This document shows positions 16,896 through 26,142 of a stretch of DNA of 64,000 nt, piece by piece. A program made the position numbers and the translations under genes. The stretch lies in contig JAJEIP010000003.1 in NCBI GenBank assembly GCA_022827885.1, forward strand, positions 1 to 64,000, read 5' to 3'. Numbering within the stretch: the stretch's first letter is position 1; each line of letters opens with the position of its first letter. The notes under the pieces are model-generated. The model made no database searches, had not been told where the DNA came from, and saw only the letters and a list, made by a program, of their open reading frames with translations. This DNA comes from Candidatus Poribacteria bacterium (GTDB taxonomy: Bacteria > Poribacteria > WGA-4E > WGA-3G).

Positions 16896-17645
16896 ATGGA
16901 CATTCGACTTAACGATAAGGTGGCCGTGATTACCGGCGCATCCACAGGCATTGGTGCCGCAACCGCGATTGAATATGCTAAAGCAGGCGCGAAAGTTGTT
17001 TGCGGCGATATCAATGAAAAAGACGCTCAAAAAACACTCAATACAATTGTTGAAGCAGGTGGGATTGCTAAATTTCAACGCACCGATGTCACTGTCGAAA
17101 CTGAAGTAGCGGATTTGATGGAAATCGCTGATACGGAATACGGCGGGATTGACATCTTGGTAACTTCCGCAGGTGTCCTACGTGGCCCGAGTGTCCGCAT
17201 CGATGATTTTGAAGCTGCGACCTTCGATTCAGTTATCGACGTGAATCTCAAAGGTACTTTCTTCGCTCTCAAACACGCTGTTCCAATAATGAAACGCGGC
17301 GGGGGTGTTATCCTGTGTATCGCCTCTGGTGCCGGGGTCCGCGGCGGCAGTTCCTCGGTTGCTTATGCTTCCAGCAAGGGGGGTGTCAACGGGCTTGTCA
17401 TGACGGTAGAAAATCAGGTCGCGTCAATGGATATCCGTATGCATACCATCTGCCCTGGTGGACTCGCAACTCCACTCAAACTCGGACAGATCGCAGAATC
17501 GGCGGAACGGGATGGGCAAGACCCAGATACGGCGGTCGCGAATGCCCGTAACTCACTTGGTGACCCAGCGGGGGTCGCACGGATACTCACCTTCCTCGCC
17601 TCCGATGCAGGCGCATACACCCGCGGCCAAATTTTCACGAGATGA
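16896..17645 (+). CDS. Short-chain dehydrogenase/reductase
   Basis: The 249-residue classical SDR has the cofactor motif GASTGIG near residue 14, an acidic residue after strand 2 (VVCGDINEKD, favouring NAD), TSAG in place of NNAG, and the active-site Ser-Tyr-Lys in IASGAG...AYASSKGG. AAGGAGA at 16884-16890 fixes ATG 16896 over an upstream in-frame ATG at 16809. The C-terminus ends at GAYTRGQIFTR, shorter than in many homologues that continue with a DGG motif. The substrate is unknown. It is convergent with the polysaccharide locus. Confidence 0.9.
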   Translation: MDIRLNDKVAVITGASTGIGAATAIEYAKAGAKVVCGDINEKDAQKTLNTIVEAGGIAKFQRTDVTVETEVADLMEIADTEYGGIDILVTSAGVLRGPSVRIDDFEAATFDSVIDVNLKGTFFALKHAVPIMKRGGGVILCIASGAGVRGGSSSVAYASSKGGVNGLVMTVENQVASMDIRMHTICPGGLATPLKLGQIAESAERDGQDPDTAVANARNSLGDPAGVARILTFLASDAGAYTRGQIFTR

Positions 17646-17662
17646 AACCTTACATCTCGGAC

Positions 17663-18019
17663 CTATGCGGAAAACGCATAGTCAAAGTTCAGCCACAAAC
17701 TCTTTGAATAACGGTAGAAGAGAACGGGGAAGACCGCGGAAAAGAGTGCCCACACACTTAAATTAACGTAGAAAGGAATAACAGTCAAGGTCTGAAATAG
17801 AAAATAGCTTGGAAAAGCGATAAGGACTGTCGCGCCGTAATTGAGGTACATGGCACCGATAAAGTAACCCGATTCTCGTTCAAACTTCAAATCACAGACG
17901 CTGCAATGGGTGAACATCCTGAAATAGGTTTGAAACAGCGCGCCTTCACCGCACCGGGGACATTTCAGTTGAAAACTACGTCGCAGGATTCTACCGAGGT
18001 CTCCAAACGTTATTTTCAT
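17663..18019 (-). CDS. DUF983-family zinc-ribbon membrane protein
   Basis: This 118-residue protein has four cysteines in two pairs (C20/C23 in CPRCG and C39/C42 in CSVC) followed by two hydrophobic segments, the DUF983 layout. The ATG at 18019 gives the conserved start; the longer frame overlaps the upstream sugar-transferase gene. It lies 4 bases after that gene and so is last in the polysaccharide transcript. Function of the family is unknown. Confidence 0.85.
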   Translation of the reverse strand: MKITFGDLGRILRRSFQLKCPRCGEGALFQTYFRMFTHCSVCDLKFERESGYFIGAMYLNYGATVLIAFPSYFLFQTLTVIPFYVNLSVWALFSAVFPVLFYRYSKSLWLNFDYAFSA

Positions 18020-18023
18020 CGGA

Positions 18024-18704
18024 TTAGTAGGTGTTGTTATCCCAAAAGACTTTGAAGGTTCGGAGGAGTATTTTAAAATCGTTCCAGAAAGATAGATTCT
18101 CAATGTATTCCAAATCAACAGGGATGCCATCTCGGATCGCCCCTTGTCGACGTGGACTCAGCTGCCAGAGACCTGTCATCCCGGGACGGACGAGGTGACG
18201 CTGATTTTCCCGAGGTTCATAATGTTCGGCAAGAAAAGGCATTTCTGGACGCGGCCCGACGAGGCTCATTTCGCCCTTTAGCACATTGAAAAGTTGGGGC
18301 AACTCATCCAAACTCGTTTTACGGAGCCATCTACCGACCGGTGTAATGCGTTTGTCATCAATCGCGCCAGGTTTCTCGGAATAGGACGGCGTATCCACAT
18401 GGAGACTCCGAAACTTGTGGATGACAAACAAGTCGTTGTTTAGACCAACCCGCTCGTGTGAGAAAAAGACGGTACCGCGTGAGGTGAGTTTAATGAGAAT
18501 GGCAATCAGTGCCATTAGAGGAGCAAAGATAATGATAAGGAAAAATGCGGCAATAGCGTCAAACAAATGTTTGCCACGCGTTGCGTAGAAAGAGGAGAGT
18601 CGTTCCACAAGAGTCCCTGTTTTTGATATTTCTGGCGAAGCTTGCAAGCCCGTTCCGCTTGCATCTTTTCCTATCTGGTCTATGTTTCTTGATAGGAATG
18701 GCAT
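18024..18704 (-). CDS. Polyprenyl-phosphate sugar-phosphate transferase (initiating transferase)
   Basis: This 226-residue PF02397-type enzyme would start polysaccharide assembly by moving a sugar-1-phosphate onto undecaprenyl phosphate at the inner membrane. It has one N-terminal membrane helix (HLFDAIAAFFLIIIFAPLMAL), the KFRSLHVD motif, LRKTSLDELPQLFNVLKGEMS with the catalytic Asp-Glu, and LVGPRPE, then a C-terminal RPGMTGLWQLS. It resembles the short single-helix members (PglC/WecP/PssY size class), not the long WbaP type. It sits 2 bases downstream of a glycosyltransferase. Confidence 0.93.
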   Translation of the reverse strand: MPFLSRNIDQIGKDASGTGLQASPEISKTGTLVERLSSFYATRGKHLFDAIAAFFLIIIFAPLMALIAILIKLTSRGTVFFSHERVGLNNDLFVIHKFRSLHVDTPSYSEKPGAIDDKRITPVGRWLRKTSLDELPQLFNVLKGEMSLVGPRPEMPFLAEHYEPRENQRHLVRPGMTGLWQLSPRRQGAIRDGIPVDLEYIENLSFWNDFKILLRTFKVFWDNNTY

Positions 18705-18706
18705 GG

Positions 18707-19834
18707 TTAAGTCCTCTGGAGCTTTTCAAAAACATCAAGATATTGCTGTGCTATGTTTTCCCAATTAAATCGTTTTCGGATCTGTTCCGGTGCGCGCCGT
18801 CGGAAATTTTCAACCTGTTCCGGATTTTGTTCCAACATCTGAATTTTTTCTGTGAGCGACGCGACGTTCTTGTCAAAAAGCACCCCATAATGCCCACCTT
18901 CCAGCACTTCATCGTTGAAAGGCGTATTCAGTGCAAGAATGCAGTTGGAAAACCCTAATGCCTTTAGAATAGAAGGATTAATGCCTCCGAACTGGTGTCC
19001 ATGGACATAGGCAAAGCAGTGATGGTGAAGCTCTTTAATATGCTCAGAATCGTCAATATGTCCAAGAAACTTGACGTTCTCGTTAGCAATACCTTTTAAC
19101 TTCGAGAGAAATTCGTTTTCGAGTTTGTTGCCTTTGTAATCGGCACCCCCGGCTATCGCGAGTTGTTTTTGGCTCTTTGAAGCAACGAACGCCTCTAAAA
19201 TGAGGTCGGCATTGTTATCCGGGACGAGTCGACTGGCAATAAGATAATAATTTCGGGGTTCAAGTCCATAGGTCTCCAGAATTTCTGGATGTTCCGAGGG
19301 CTCAATATTCGCACCATAAGCGATATAAGTGGTTTCTGCCCCTAATTCCTCAAGATAGAGACGCTTCATTTCAGAGGCATCCGTAATAACAATCGGAAAC
19401 GCTGCCGTTGCCATCTTTGCCGCCCACTTGAAATAAAGGGCACCAAGCCCTCTCCATTTTGGACGGAGCCATTCCATTCCATCAACGTTGATAACAGCGG
19501 TTTTGCCTGCGATACGGAAGAACCATCCGAAGGGACCATTGCCGGCATTCCATGTCAAAATGACATCGGATGCGGTAACCGAAGCGTGCACGGTTGCGAG
19601 AAAACTGTGACTCAGGGTACTGAACATCTTATGCTCTATGCTTGGCAAATAAACGAGCTTGATGCCCTGCCATTCCGCAGGTCTCTCCTTGAAAAGTGCC
19701 TTCCGACAGTAGACGATAACTTCATGACCGGCTTCTACCCAGCGGGGGGCGAGTTCGCCCATGATAGTTTCCAGTCCACTGTAGGTAGCGGGGAGCCCGC
19801 GTATGCCCAACACCCGAATCCTCATTTTCCTCAT
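18707..19834 (-). CDS. DUF1972/GT4-type glycosyltransferase (rhamnosyltransferase-like)
   Basis: The 375-residue GT-B enzyme has the N-terminal DUF1972 pattern (LGIRGLPATYSGLETIMGELAPRWVEAGHEVIVYCR) typical of rhamnosyltransferases and related GT4 enzymes, and a C-terminal donor-binding domain with HGHQFGGINPSILKALGFSN. It acts on lipid-linked sugar at the cytoplasmic face. Two ATGs are three codons apart; each has a GGA-rich sequence upstream, so either may be used. It belongs to the capsule locus and precedes the initiating transferase. Confidence 0.9.
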   Translation of the reverse strand: MRKMRIRVLGIRGLPATYSGLETIMGELAPRWVEAGHEVIVYCRKALFKERPAEWQGIKLVYLPSIEHKMFSTLSHSFLATVHASVTASDVILTWNAGNGPFGWFFRIAGKTAVINVDGMEWLRPKWRGLGALYFKWAAKMATAAFPIVITDASEMKRLYLEELGAETTYIAYGANIEPSEHPEILETYGLEPRNYYLIASRLVPDNNADLILEAFVASKSQKQLAIAGGADYKGNKLENEFLSKLKGIANENVKFLGHIDDSEHIKELHHHCFAYVHGHQFGGINPSILKALGFSNCILALNTPFNDEVLEGGHYGVLFDKNVASLTEKIQMLEQNPEQVENFRRRAPEQIRKRFNWENIAQQYLDVFEKLQRT

Positions 19835-19962
19835 TTTCCTTATATATTATACCCGTTTTGGACGCGAAAGTCCAATTTGTTTTCACGATCAGAAACTCAC
19901 AGACAATGCTTGTATTCTTTGATGATTGGAACCGGACAAATCTTCATTTTTTTCTTTTTTTA

Positions 19963-21699
19963 TTACGGAAACCGGTAGAGAAATTTGGCTTCAATTTCAT
20001 TTGCATTTTCACGCACATCTCTACGATTTCCCAAGTTCCGTCTCCACACGCGTGCCCACTCTGCATAGAGTGAGTAATGTCCGATAACGACCCAGTTAGC
20101 CCCGACTGAGAGACGATGCTCACTCTCTGTGACACCAGATAACGGTGTCCACACATCGTCTTTCGGAGCATCCGCCGGATGTTGCTTGTCAATATTACCG
20201 GATCCGTGGCGTTCTAATTCATAGCCGAAAGTCATTTCAAGCCTATCCGTCCACCGGCGACGCAGTTCCACCCATAGATTGTCTGCATCAGAACCCATCT
20301 GATGTCCAATGGGTGTGGTGAAGTGTTTGTAGACATTCACAGGATTTACGTGCGTATATGCGTATTGGTTTATAAAGGCGTATTCGGCATGGAAGTCGGT
20401 ATCTGCGATGCCAAAAGGGTCCGTTAGATATATACCGCCGAGGATACCAAACTTTGTATCCCAATGCTTAAAATTCGCTGCTGGGTTCCCATCATCAACC
20501 ATGAGTTCGCCATAAATTTCAAAATCGTCCACAAGGCGAAGCCGCATATCAACACTCATAAGGACGTTGTCCCCACTGCCGGGGACGCGCCCATCTGCCC
20601 GTGAAATCGGTTGCTCGTTAATCAAGTAGATATTGACCGGGTTGAGATACCCGGGTTCAAAACGGTCGCCGTAGACGACAACTTCAGAGAGCCCAAAACC
20701 GAACCTATCCCAAAAGTATCCTTCAACTCTATGACCTGAAATATACTTATCATTGATCTCCGCTGACATATCTTCCAATACACCCGTGAACGCTGTGAAG
20801 GTAACAGGTTCGTAGGTGGCTTGGAGCTTAATCATGTCCATAGCGAGCGGATTTTTGGAAACTAAAAGACTGTCATGATAGCCAGGTCCCCACTGAAGGG
20901 TATCCTGTCCAAGCTGCAGCTCAAACCACGGCAAATCAAACTTCAGATAGGCGTTAATTGCAGTCCGATTCCTGAGTCCACCCTCCAACTGCCTGATTTT
21001 CGTCTCATCAGGAAAGAAATCATCAAAAAATTCACCGTAGACAAACCTATGCGCTATATCGGTCGTAAAGGCGAACGTTTCCCCCACCTGTCCATAGAGA
21101 TGTGGATAGAAAGTGGTAACATGCATGTTCCCTTCGTAGGGGCTCGGTGACCCAACCTCTACCGACAGATCATCGACAAGGCGAGTGATAACACGTTGTG
21201 AAGCTCTCATGTCGAAAGAGAAACGGTAGTTTTTGCCCGCCATTGTCATTAGGTGCAATCGCCGGTTTCCGGACGGGTTTTCGGTTTCGGAATCGGGGTG
21301 TTTTTGCTTGGGTGTTTTCTCCTCCCCTACATTTTCTGTAACCTGTTTCGGATGAATCGGGGTTACAACCCCCTCCGACGCCTCGCGGTAAAAGACCAAT
21401 AGCGTGTTGAGTCGGTCTTGGTCAATGGCACTCAATGCGATTTCGCCGTTTTTCTGTTTCCGATCCGCTTCTAACAGATAAGACACAACCTGTTTGCGGG
21501 TGAGTGGTAACGAACCGCGCCGTATGCCGGGCAAAGCCCGTTTATTAAGTAAACGATGCACAAAGCGATAGGTTTCACGATTAAAGTCTGACAAGTCCGG
21601 ATTGAGGGGCACATTAATAAGTGACGCAGCCTCTACCATCGGGGAAACTATGAGCAATATTGCAAGGCAAACAATTGGTAAATTACGTAAAATTATCAT
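19963..21699 (-). CDS. wzi: Wzi-family capsule assembly outer-membrane protein
   Basis: The 578-residue protein has a signal peptide (MIILRNLPIVCLAILLIVSP...VEA), an N-terminal helical segment (NRETYRFVHRLLNKRALPG) and a long beta-rich part with the aromatic strand pattern of capsule-assembly Wzi proteins (GQDTLQWGPGYHDSLLVSKNPLAMD is a hallmark). It ends in a C-terminal Phe-Pro. Wzi binds capsule polysaccharide at the outer face and helps anchor it. Its place between the sulfatase and the glycosyltransferase supports a surface-polysaccharide role for the whole locus. Confidence 0.85.
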   Translation of the reverse strand: MIILRNLPIVCLAILLIVSPMVEAASLINVPLNPDLSDFNRETYRFVHRLLNKRALPGIRRGSLPLTRKQVVSYLLEADRKQKNGEIALSAIDQDRLNTLLVFYREASEGVVTPIHPKQVTENVGEEKTPKQKHPDSETENPSGNRRLHLMTMAGKNYRFSFDMRASQRVITRLVDDLSVEVGSPSPYEGNMHVTTFYPHLYGQVGETFAFTTDIAHRFVYGEFFDDFFPDETKIRQLEGGLRNRTAINAYLKFDLPWFELQLGQDTLQWGPGYHDSLLVSKNPLAMDMIKLQATYEPVTFTAFTGVLEDMSAEINDKYISGHRVEGYFWDRFGFGLSEVVVYGDRFEPGYLNPVNIYLINEQPISRADGRVPGSGDNVLMSVDMRLRLVDDFEIYGELMVDDGNPAANFKHWDTKFGILGGIYLTDPFGIADTDFHAEYAFINQYAYTHVNPVNVYKHFTTPIGHQMGSDADNLWVELRRRWTDRLEMTFGYELERHGSGNIDKQHPADAPKDDVWTPLSGVTESEHRLSVGANWVVIGHYSLYAEWARVWRRNLGNRRDVRENANEIEAKFLYRFP

Positions 21700-21723
21700 A
21701 TTTTTTAGTAGTTAAGGGTCCTG

Positions 21724-23340
21724 CTATCCGTTGGGTTTACCGAGGTGCGCAGCAACGCGAATTAAGTCAAGAATATTAACACGCCCGTCCCGATTGACAT
21801 CAACCTTCGGATGTCGCGGAGACACTTCACCAAAATTGTTTGCGACCAAGACGAGGTCTTGAATATTGACCACACCATCGTTATTGATATCCCACGGTAG
21901 TGTTTGTGGAATAGGGGTTTGTAGTTGGCTATCCGGCAAAGCCCCCTGCCATCCGGCGTGTAGCCGTTCACTGAGCTGTGCAGCGAGCTCTACGTTTTCT
22001 GGTAGTTTCGCGATATTGACGGTCTCATTCAGGTCAGCACCATAATCGTAAAGTTCTATCCCGCGCCTGCCTCTGTTTCCCCATTCCGTGTATCGATATT
22101 GCTCCGTCCGAATAGACCGTCCCCTTATGCCTCCCCGTCTGAGTTGACTAAAGGTAGCCGTTTTCCATGGAAGCGTGGGCTGTCTAACAACCGGCATGAA
22201 ACTGAAACCTTCTAACGTTGAAGGTATTGGAAGTTGGCATACATCACACAGCGTCGGATAGATGTCGACAAGTTCAGTCAGGGCATCAACTCGGTTCGGT
22301 TGTTGCCCTGGCACACTGATAATCAAGGGTGAACGGAGGGCAACCTCAAAAAGCGTGTTCTTGCGCCATGTCCCATGCTCCCCAAGATGGAATCCATGGT
22401 CGCCGACAAAAACGATAACAGTATTTTCGGACAGACCGAGGGTATCCAGCTGCTGAAGTACACGTCCCACTTGCGCATCCATGTAACTGATTGAGGCGGC
22501 ATACGCTAAAACCAACTCTAATGCCTTTGCCTCTGATATAGGTCCATCATCCGAAATATCCTGATATTCTCTGAGACCATCTAACCTGTTATTTGCAACC
22601 GACGGCGCGTCAATTGGGAGGGTGTCAGTCGTAGGAAGGATGAAATCCTCTTGGGCGTAGAGTTCATAGTATTTTCTCGGGGCATAGAAAGGCAAGTGTG
22701 GTTTCTCAAAACCAACAGCAAGAAAAAATTGGGTATGTTGAAGCTCCGCTAAAACCTTCACTGCCTGTTCGGCGATTCTGCCATCTGCGAGATCGTTATC
22801 TTCAACGTCAAATGATTGCCAAGACGGACTATATACTGGATCGAAAGGCACCCATGGCAACCACGGCGGTACCCATGACGGGACACTCCACGAATAGGCA
22901 TCATCTCGGGCTAAGGCGTTATGTCCAATCTTACCGATAGACTGTGTGTGATAGCCGGCCGCCTTAAAGTATTGTGGCAGCGTCACAACATCAGGTAGTT
23001 TTTCTCGAAAATTTGAAGCATTGGCAAATACTTCTGTTGTTTCGGGTCTGAGTCCCGTCAACATCGATGTCCGAGAAGGATGACACAAAGGCGTTTGACA
23101 ATAAGCACGGTTGAAAATCGTGCCTCGCTGCGCGAGTCGATCGATGTTCGGTGTGTGTATCTCTGGATAGCCGTAACATCCGAGCAGAGGTCGTAGATCG
23201 TCTACAATGATGAACAGGACATTGTATTGTCCTTGCGCCTTAATGTTTTGTTTCGGTAAGAGTCCAGTTGTGAAAGCGGCGGTCCCTACTTTCAAAGCCG
23301 TTGAGAGGAAATCACGCCGAGTAAAAGGATAGTTTGCCAA
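21724..23340 (-). CDS. Secreted sulfatase with C-terminal dockerin-type repeats
   Basis: This 538-residue type I sulfatase has a Tat signal (TRRDFLSTALKV), metal-binding Asp pair (IIVDDLRP, 47-48), and the formylglycine motif PLCHPSRTSMLTG with Cys86 as the residue to be oxidised. GKIGH, VGFEKPHLPF and VFVGDHGFHLGEHGTW follow, a pattern closest to iduronate-2-sulfatase-like enzymes. The last ~65 residues are two dockerin-like calcium loops (DINNDGVVNIQDLVLVANN; DVNRDGRVNILDLIRVAAH). No cohesin gene is nearby. It may trim sulfate from the cell's own polysaccharide or from host glycans. Confidence 0.93.
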   Translation of the reverse strand: MANYPFTRRDFLSTALKVGTAAFTTGLLPKQNIKAQGQYNVLFIIVDDLRPLLGCYGYPEIHTPNIDRLAQRGTIFNRAYCQTPLCHPSRTSMLTGLRPETTEVFANASNFREKLPDVVTLPQYFKAAGYHTQSIGKIGHNALARDDAYSWSVPSWVPPWLPWVPFDPVYSPSWQSFDVEDNDLADGRIAEQAVKVLAELQHTQFFLAVGFEKPHLPFYAPRKYYELYAQEDFILPTTDTLPIDAPSVANNRLDGLREYQDISDDGPISEAKALELVLAYAASISYMDAQVGRVLQQLDTLGLSENTVIVFVGDHGFHLGEHGTWRKNTLFEVALRSPLIISVPGQQPNRVDALTELVDIYPTLCDVCQLPIPSTLEGFSFMPVVRQPTLPWKTATFSQLRRGGIRGRSIRTEQYRYTEWGNRGRRGIELYDYGADLNETVNIAKLPENVELAAQLSERLHAGWQGALPDSQLQTPIPQTLPWDINNDGVVNIQDLVLVANNFGEVSPRHPKVDVNRDGRVNILDLIRVAAHLGKPNG

Positions 23341-23393
23341 AGGTCGCTCCAGTCCTCAATTGGTTGAATCTTTTCGCAGTATGTGAATCATTC

Positions 23394-23927
23394 CTATGGA
23401 AATACTATAATTGCTTTTTGATCTCTCATAGACACTCTGAATAGCGCAAGGAGTTCCTGTTCACTCTTTTCAGGGAATTCAAAAGATAGACGGAGATATT
23501 GAATGATGATTTCATCAAAGGCACTGATGTACTGAAAGTAAAACATTTCAAGCGTACCCGCTTTCAGTTTTTCAGCAAAGGCACCTTGCAGATTCTCAAG
23601 TCTATTCAACACTGCAGCATTTTCAAGGTTCTCCTGGCGATATATCTCTACCAAATCGACCCAAAGTCCCTTTCTAAAACCGAGTTCTTCTCTAAAGATG
23701 TCATCAGAAGCAGTGAATACAGTAGAAAAATCGCCTGTCTCTTCGGCTTTGTGTTGCACCGCTGCCCGTCTTTCATTGACGCCTCTCATTGCCGCTTGTG
23801 CTTTTTCTAAAGCGATTTGTGAAGGGCCGGTCATTTCCACAACTGACTGTTTTATTATTCGTTCGCACCCGATAAGTGATACAGATGCCCAAAGTATTAA
23901 CACAATCAGCAGCGTCAGTAATCTCAT
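23394..23927 (-). CDS. Predicted lipoprotein of unknown function
   Basis: The 177-residue protein starts with a lipoprotein signal (lipobox LIGC, Cys21) and continues as a largely helical, charged domain (ALEKAQAAMRGVNERRAAVQHKAEE; LENLQGAFAEKLKAG). I see no catalytic motif. It is transcribed between a sulfotransferase and the sulfatase with short gaps, so it is probably part of the polysaccharide locus, but no function can be assigned. Confidence 0.7.
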   Translation of the reverse strand: MRLLTLLIVLILWASVSLIGCERIIKQSVVEMTGPSQIALEKAQAAMRGVNERRAAVQHKAEETGDFSTVFTASDDIFREELGFRKGLWVDLVEIYRQENLENAAVLNRLENLQGAFAEKLKAGTLEMFYFQYISAFDEIIIQYLRLSFEFPEKSEQELLALFRVSMRDQKAIIVFP

Positions 23928-24004
23928 TCTAACTCCTTTTCAAGTAAACCGTGAACTGTTACGGTTCACTGATTTTGACAGCCTATTTCTGTCAAAAAAT
24001 TCGC

Positions 24005-25009
24005 CTAACTATTATACCTTAACTGTCCCATCATGTCATGGAAAACAGGCGCGATTTTCGCATGAACATCAAATGGCTTTCTGGCGGGTACTGGACGCAA
24101 GGTCTGCCGAGCATACTCGTAGAACGTGCTGTCTGTTGGCAATTCACAGAAGTCGCATAACGCGGTAAGCGTTTTGTCCGGCTCTAATGTCAAATCCTCG
24201 AAACGGACGAGATGGATATAATCGGGTGTTGCTTGCATGAGACGGATCCCCTCCTGCATGGTGACAATCCATTCTATGGCGGCTCTGTCGAGATGTCGCT
24301 CAAAGTGTTTAATGTCATCGGTTTCCAGTTCAGCGAAAACCGGATCTGTTTTAACGAGTTGCTCAACTAAGAGCCTCCACTTTCGGTCATCCACACCCCA
24401 CCAATCGTGTTTTTTACTATCGACCTGAACACCGAGTCGCTTCGACCATGTTGCAATTGAATGACACGTATCCCATCCATTGCGGATGAGGAAGATGAAA
24501 CGCGCCTCAGGAAACAGCGCACGAACGAAATCTACCCTGAAGATCAGTTCCGGGTACTTATCAACAAGACGTTGCGAGCGAGTTGCCGTCAAATAAGCAC
24601 CGAACATCTGCGAAGCGCGTTGACGCATTTCGTGTGTCGCATCTTCAGCGGTGAGTCGATATTTTGCCTCCGCTTGACTGTAGTTCCCAATAACATCTTC
24701 ATGCGGATGGATGAGGTGCCACATAGCCTTTGGTTCATTGAGATAGCCGATTTCTCTGTGCATGGACAGCACAATACCGAGTATCGTCGTACCACTGCGC
24801 CCGGTTCCCAAAATGAAGATCGGTTTTTCAACAGATTTATATCTGTTATTGTTCGTAGCGAACCTTTTCAAAAGAGAAAAGACGAGCGGATTTATCCAGC
24901 GACCCTTTGTGGTTACAGGACGCCCCTCAAAGAACGCGTAACTCATGAGACGCGTTATTACTTTCGTCGGACGCGTTTTGATGTAATTCGGATCTATTTG
25001 TGCAATCAT
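24005..25009 (-). CDS. Sulfotransferase (type 3-like, GRSGTT P-loop)
   Basis: The 334-residue enzyme has the PAPS 5'-phosphosulfate loop FILGTGRSGTTILGIVLSMH, a 3'-phosphate region (FIFLIRNGWDTCHSIATWSK) and LVRFEDLTLEPDKTLTALCDF near the C-terminus, the arrangement of carbohydrate or tyrosyl-type sulfotransferases. It overlaps the next gene upstream by four bases (ATGA) and is therefore coupled to a second sulfotransferase of the same kind. The acceptor is unknown; context suggests a surface glycan. Confidence 0.88.
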   Translation of the reverse strand: MIAQIDPNYIKTRPTKVITRLMSYAFFEGRPVTTKGRWINPLVFSLLKRFATNNNRYKSVEKPIFILGTGRSGTTILGIVLSMHREIGYLNEPKAMWHLIHPHEDVIGNYSQAEAKYRLTAEDATHEMRQRASQMFGAYLTATRSQRLVDKYPELIFRVDFVRALFPEARFIFLIRNGWDTCHSIATWSKRLGVQVDSKKHDWWGVDDRKWRLLVEQLVKTDPVFAELETDDIKHFERHLDRAAIEWIVTMQEGIRLMQATPDYIHLVRFEDLTLEPDKTLTALCDFCELPTDSTFYEYARQTLRPVPARKPFDVHAKIAPVFHDMMGQLRYNS

Positions 25010-26013
25010 ATACGTCTTTTTAGCGTTTGACGGATATTTTTCATCCGGTCAAGATTAAAGAGAAATGCGCCACCTAATTTCACTGGAAACGTCAACAGAT
25101 GAAGTATCAAACTCGCGACATTAGGTTGTATTGAGACGGGACTATAGTTATGTTTCTTCATAAGGGCTGCATTTATCTTTTCGTTCAAGTAGATTTCAGC
25201 CGAACTGAGTCCCCCCTCAGTTGTGTCGCTGTGCCAACTGTGTGCCCGATGCGGATTGATACCGAGTTGCTCGGGCTGGTCCTCCGCAACAGAAGATCCG
25301 ACTTGTGGGACTTGAAGCATAGCATCTGTGTAAGTAATACCAACAAAATCACAGAGATGTTTGACAGTTGCTTTAGGGTGCGCGAGGAGTTCCTCAAAAT
25401 AGATGGAGGTAACTCGCTCGTGTTGTAAAAACTGCTCAGCAGCGGTGACAGCGGTTCGCCAGATGTAACTAATGGTTATTGGGTGATAGTTCACCCAATC
25501 GCGGAACATTTCTTTGATTGGCAGATCGCTCCCACCGAGAAACCGGCGTTTCCACTTCCTTTTTTGAGATAATAGCACATCACGCGGGTCACGGATCATA
25601 TTGATAATTCGCGCGTTTGGATACAACTCAAGGATATCGGCAATATAAAAAACATTACGCGGTGTTTGGTCACAAGGGATCGTCCCACCATTCGCAGCGG
25701 CAACATAATAGAGAAAAACTTCAAAGAGTGCAGCTTGCGTTTCAGGGTAAGGGGTTAGCCGCCCAAGAAACGCCTGTGCCTCGCTTAAGAAACGGCGTGG
25801 ATTTCCATGTGTGCGATATCCCTCTCGCTGAATACAATGTAACTGCGAAGCCAGTTCTTCTATCTCCTCCTTACGCGATGCTGATGAAAACGGAGGCGCA
25901 CATAATTGACCAAAGAAGTGAAGCTCACCAAAAGTATAAACACTTGGATGCTTCCCTAAAATCCGTCCCATCATTGTTGTGCCGCTGCGACTATTCCCTA
26001 CAACAAATACCAT
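25006..26013 (-). CDS. Sulfotransferase (type 3-like, SRSGTT P-loop)
   Basis: The 335-residue enzyme begins with the P-loop itself (MVFVVGNSRSGTTMMGRILGKHP), then has the 3'-phosphate motif IINMIRDPRDVLLSQKRKWK and the conserved IYFEELLAHPKATVKHLCDFVG. It is related to the gene that follows but clearly divergent, so the pair may sulfate different positions. A GC-poor repeat-like spacer (26,014-26,142) separates it from the glycosidase gene upstream. Confidence 0.88.
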   Translation of the reverse strand: MVFVVGNSRSGTTMMGRILGKHPSVYTFGELHFFGQLCAPPFSSASRKEEIEELASQLHCIQREGYRTHGNPRRFLSEAQAFLGRLTPYPETQAALFEVFLYYVAAANGGTIPCDQTPRNVFYIADILELYPNARIINMIRDPRDVLLSQKRKWKRRFLGGSDLPIKEMFRDWVNYHPITISYIWRTAVTAAEQFLQHERVTSIYFEELLAHPKATVKHLCDFVGITYTDAMLQVPQVGSSVAEDQPEQLGINPHRAHSWHSDTTEGGLSSAEIYLNEKINAALMKKHNYSPVSIQPNVASLILHLLTFPVKLGGAFLFNLDRMKNIRQTLKRRI

Positions 26014-26142
26014 TTTTTTAAAGGGTTCTCGGTTCGGATTTTTTTCAAAAATCCTTTCGGTCTTCGGTTCTGGGTTAAGAGGTTTTCGTCGAACGAAACG
26101 CTTTTGTTACCGACAACCGATAACCGAAAACTAATCTGCTAC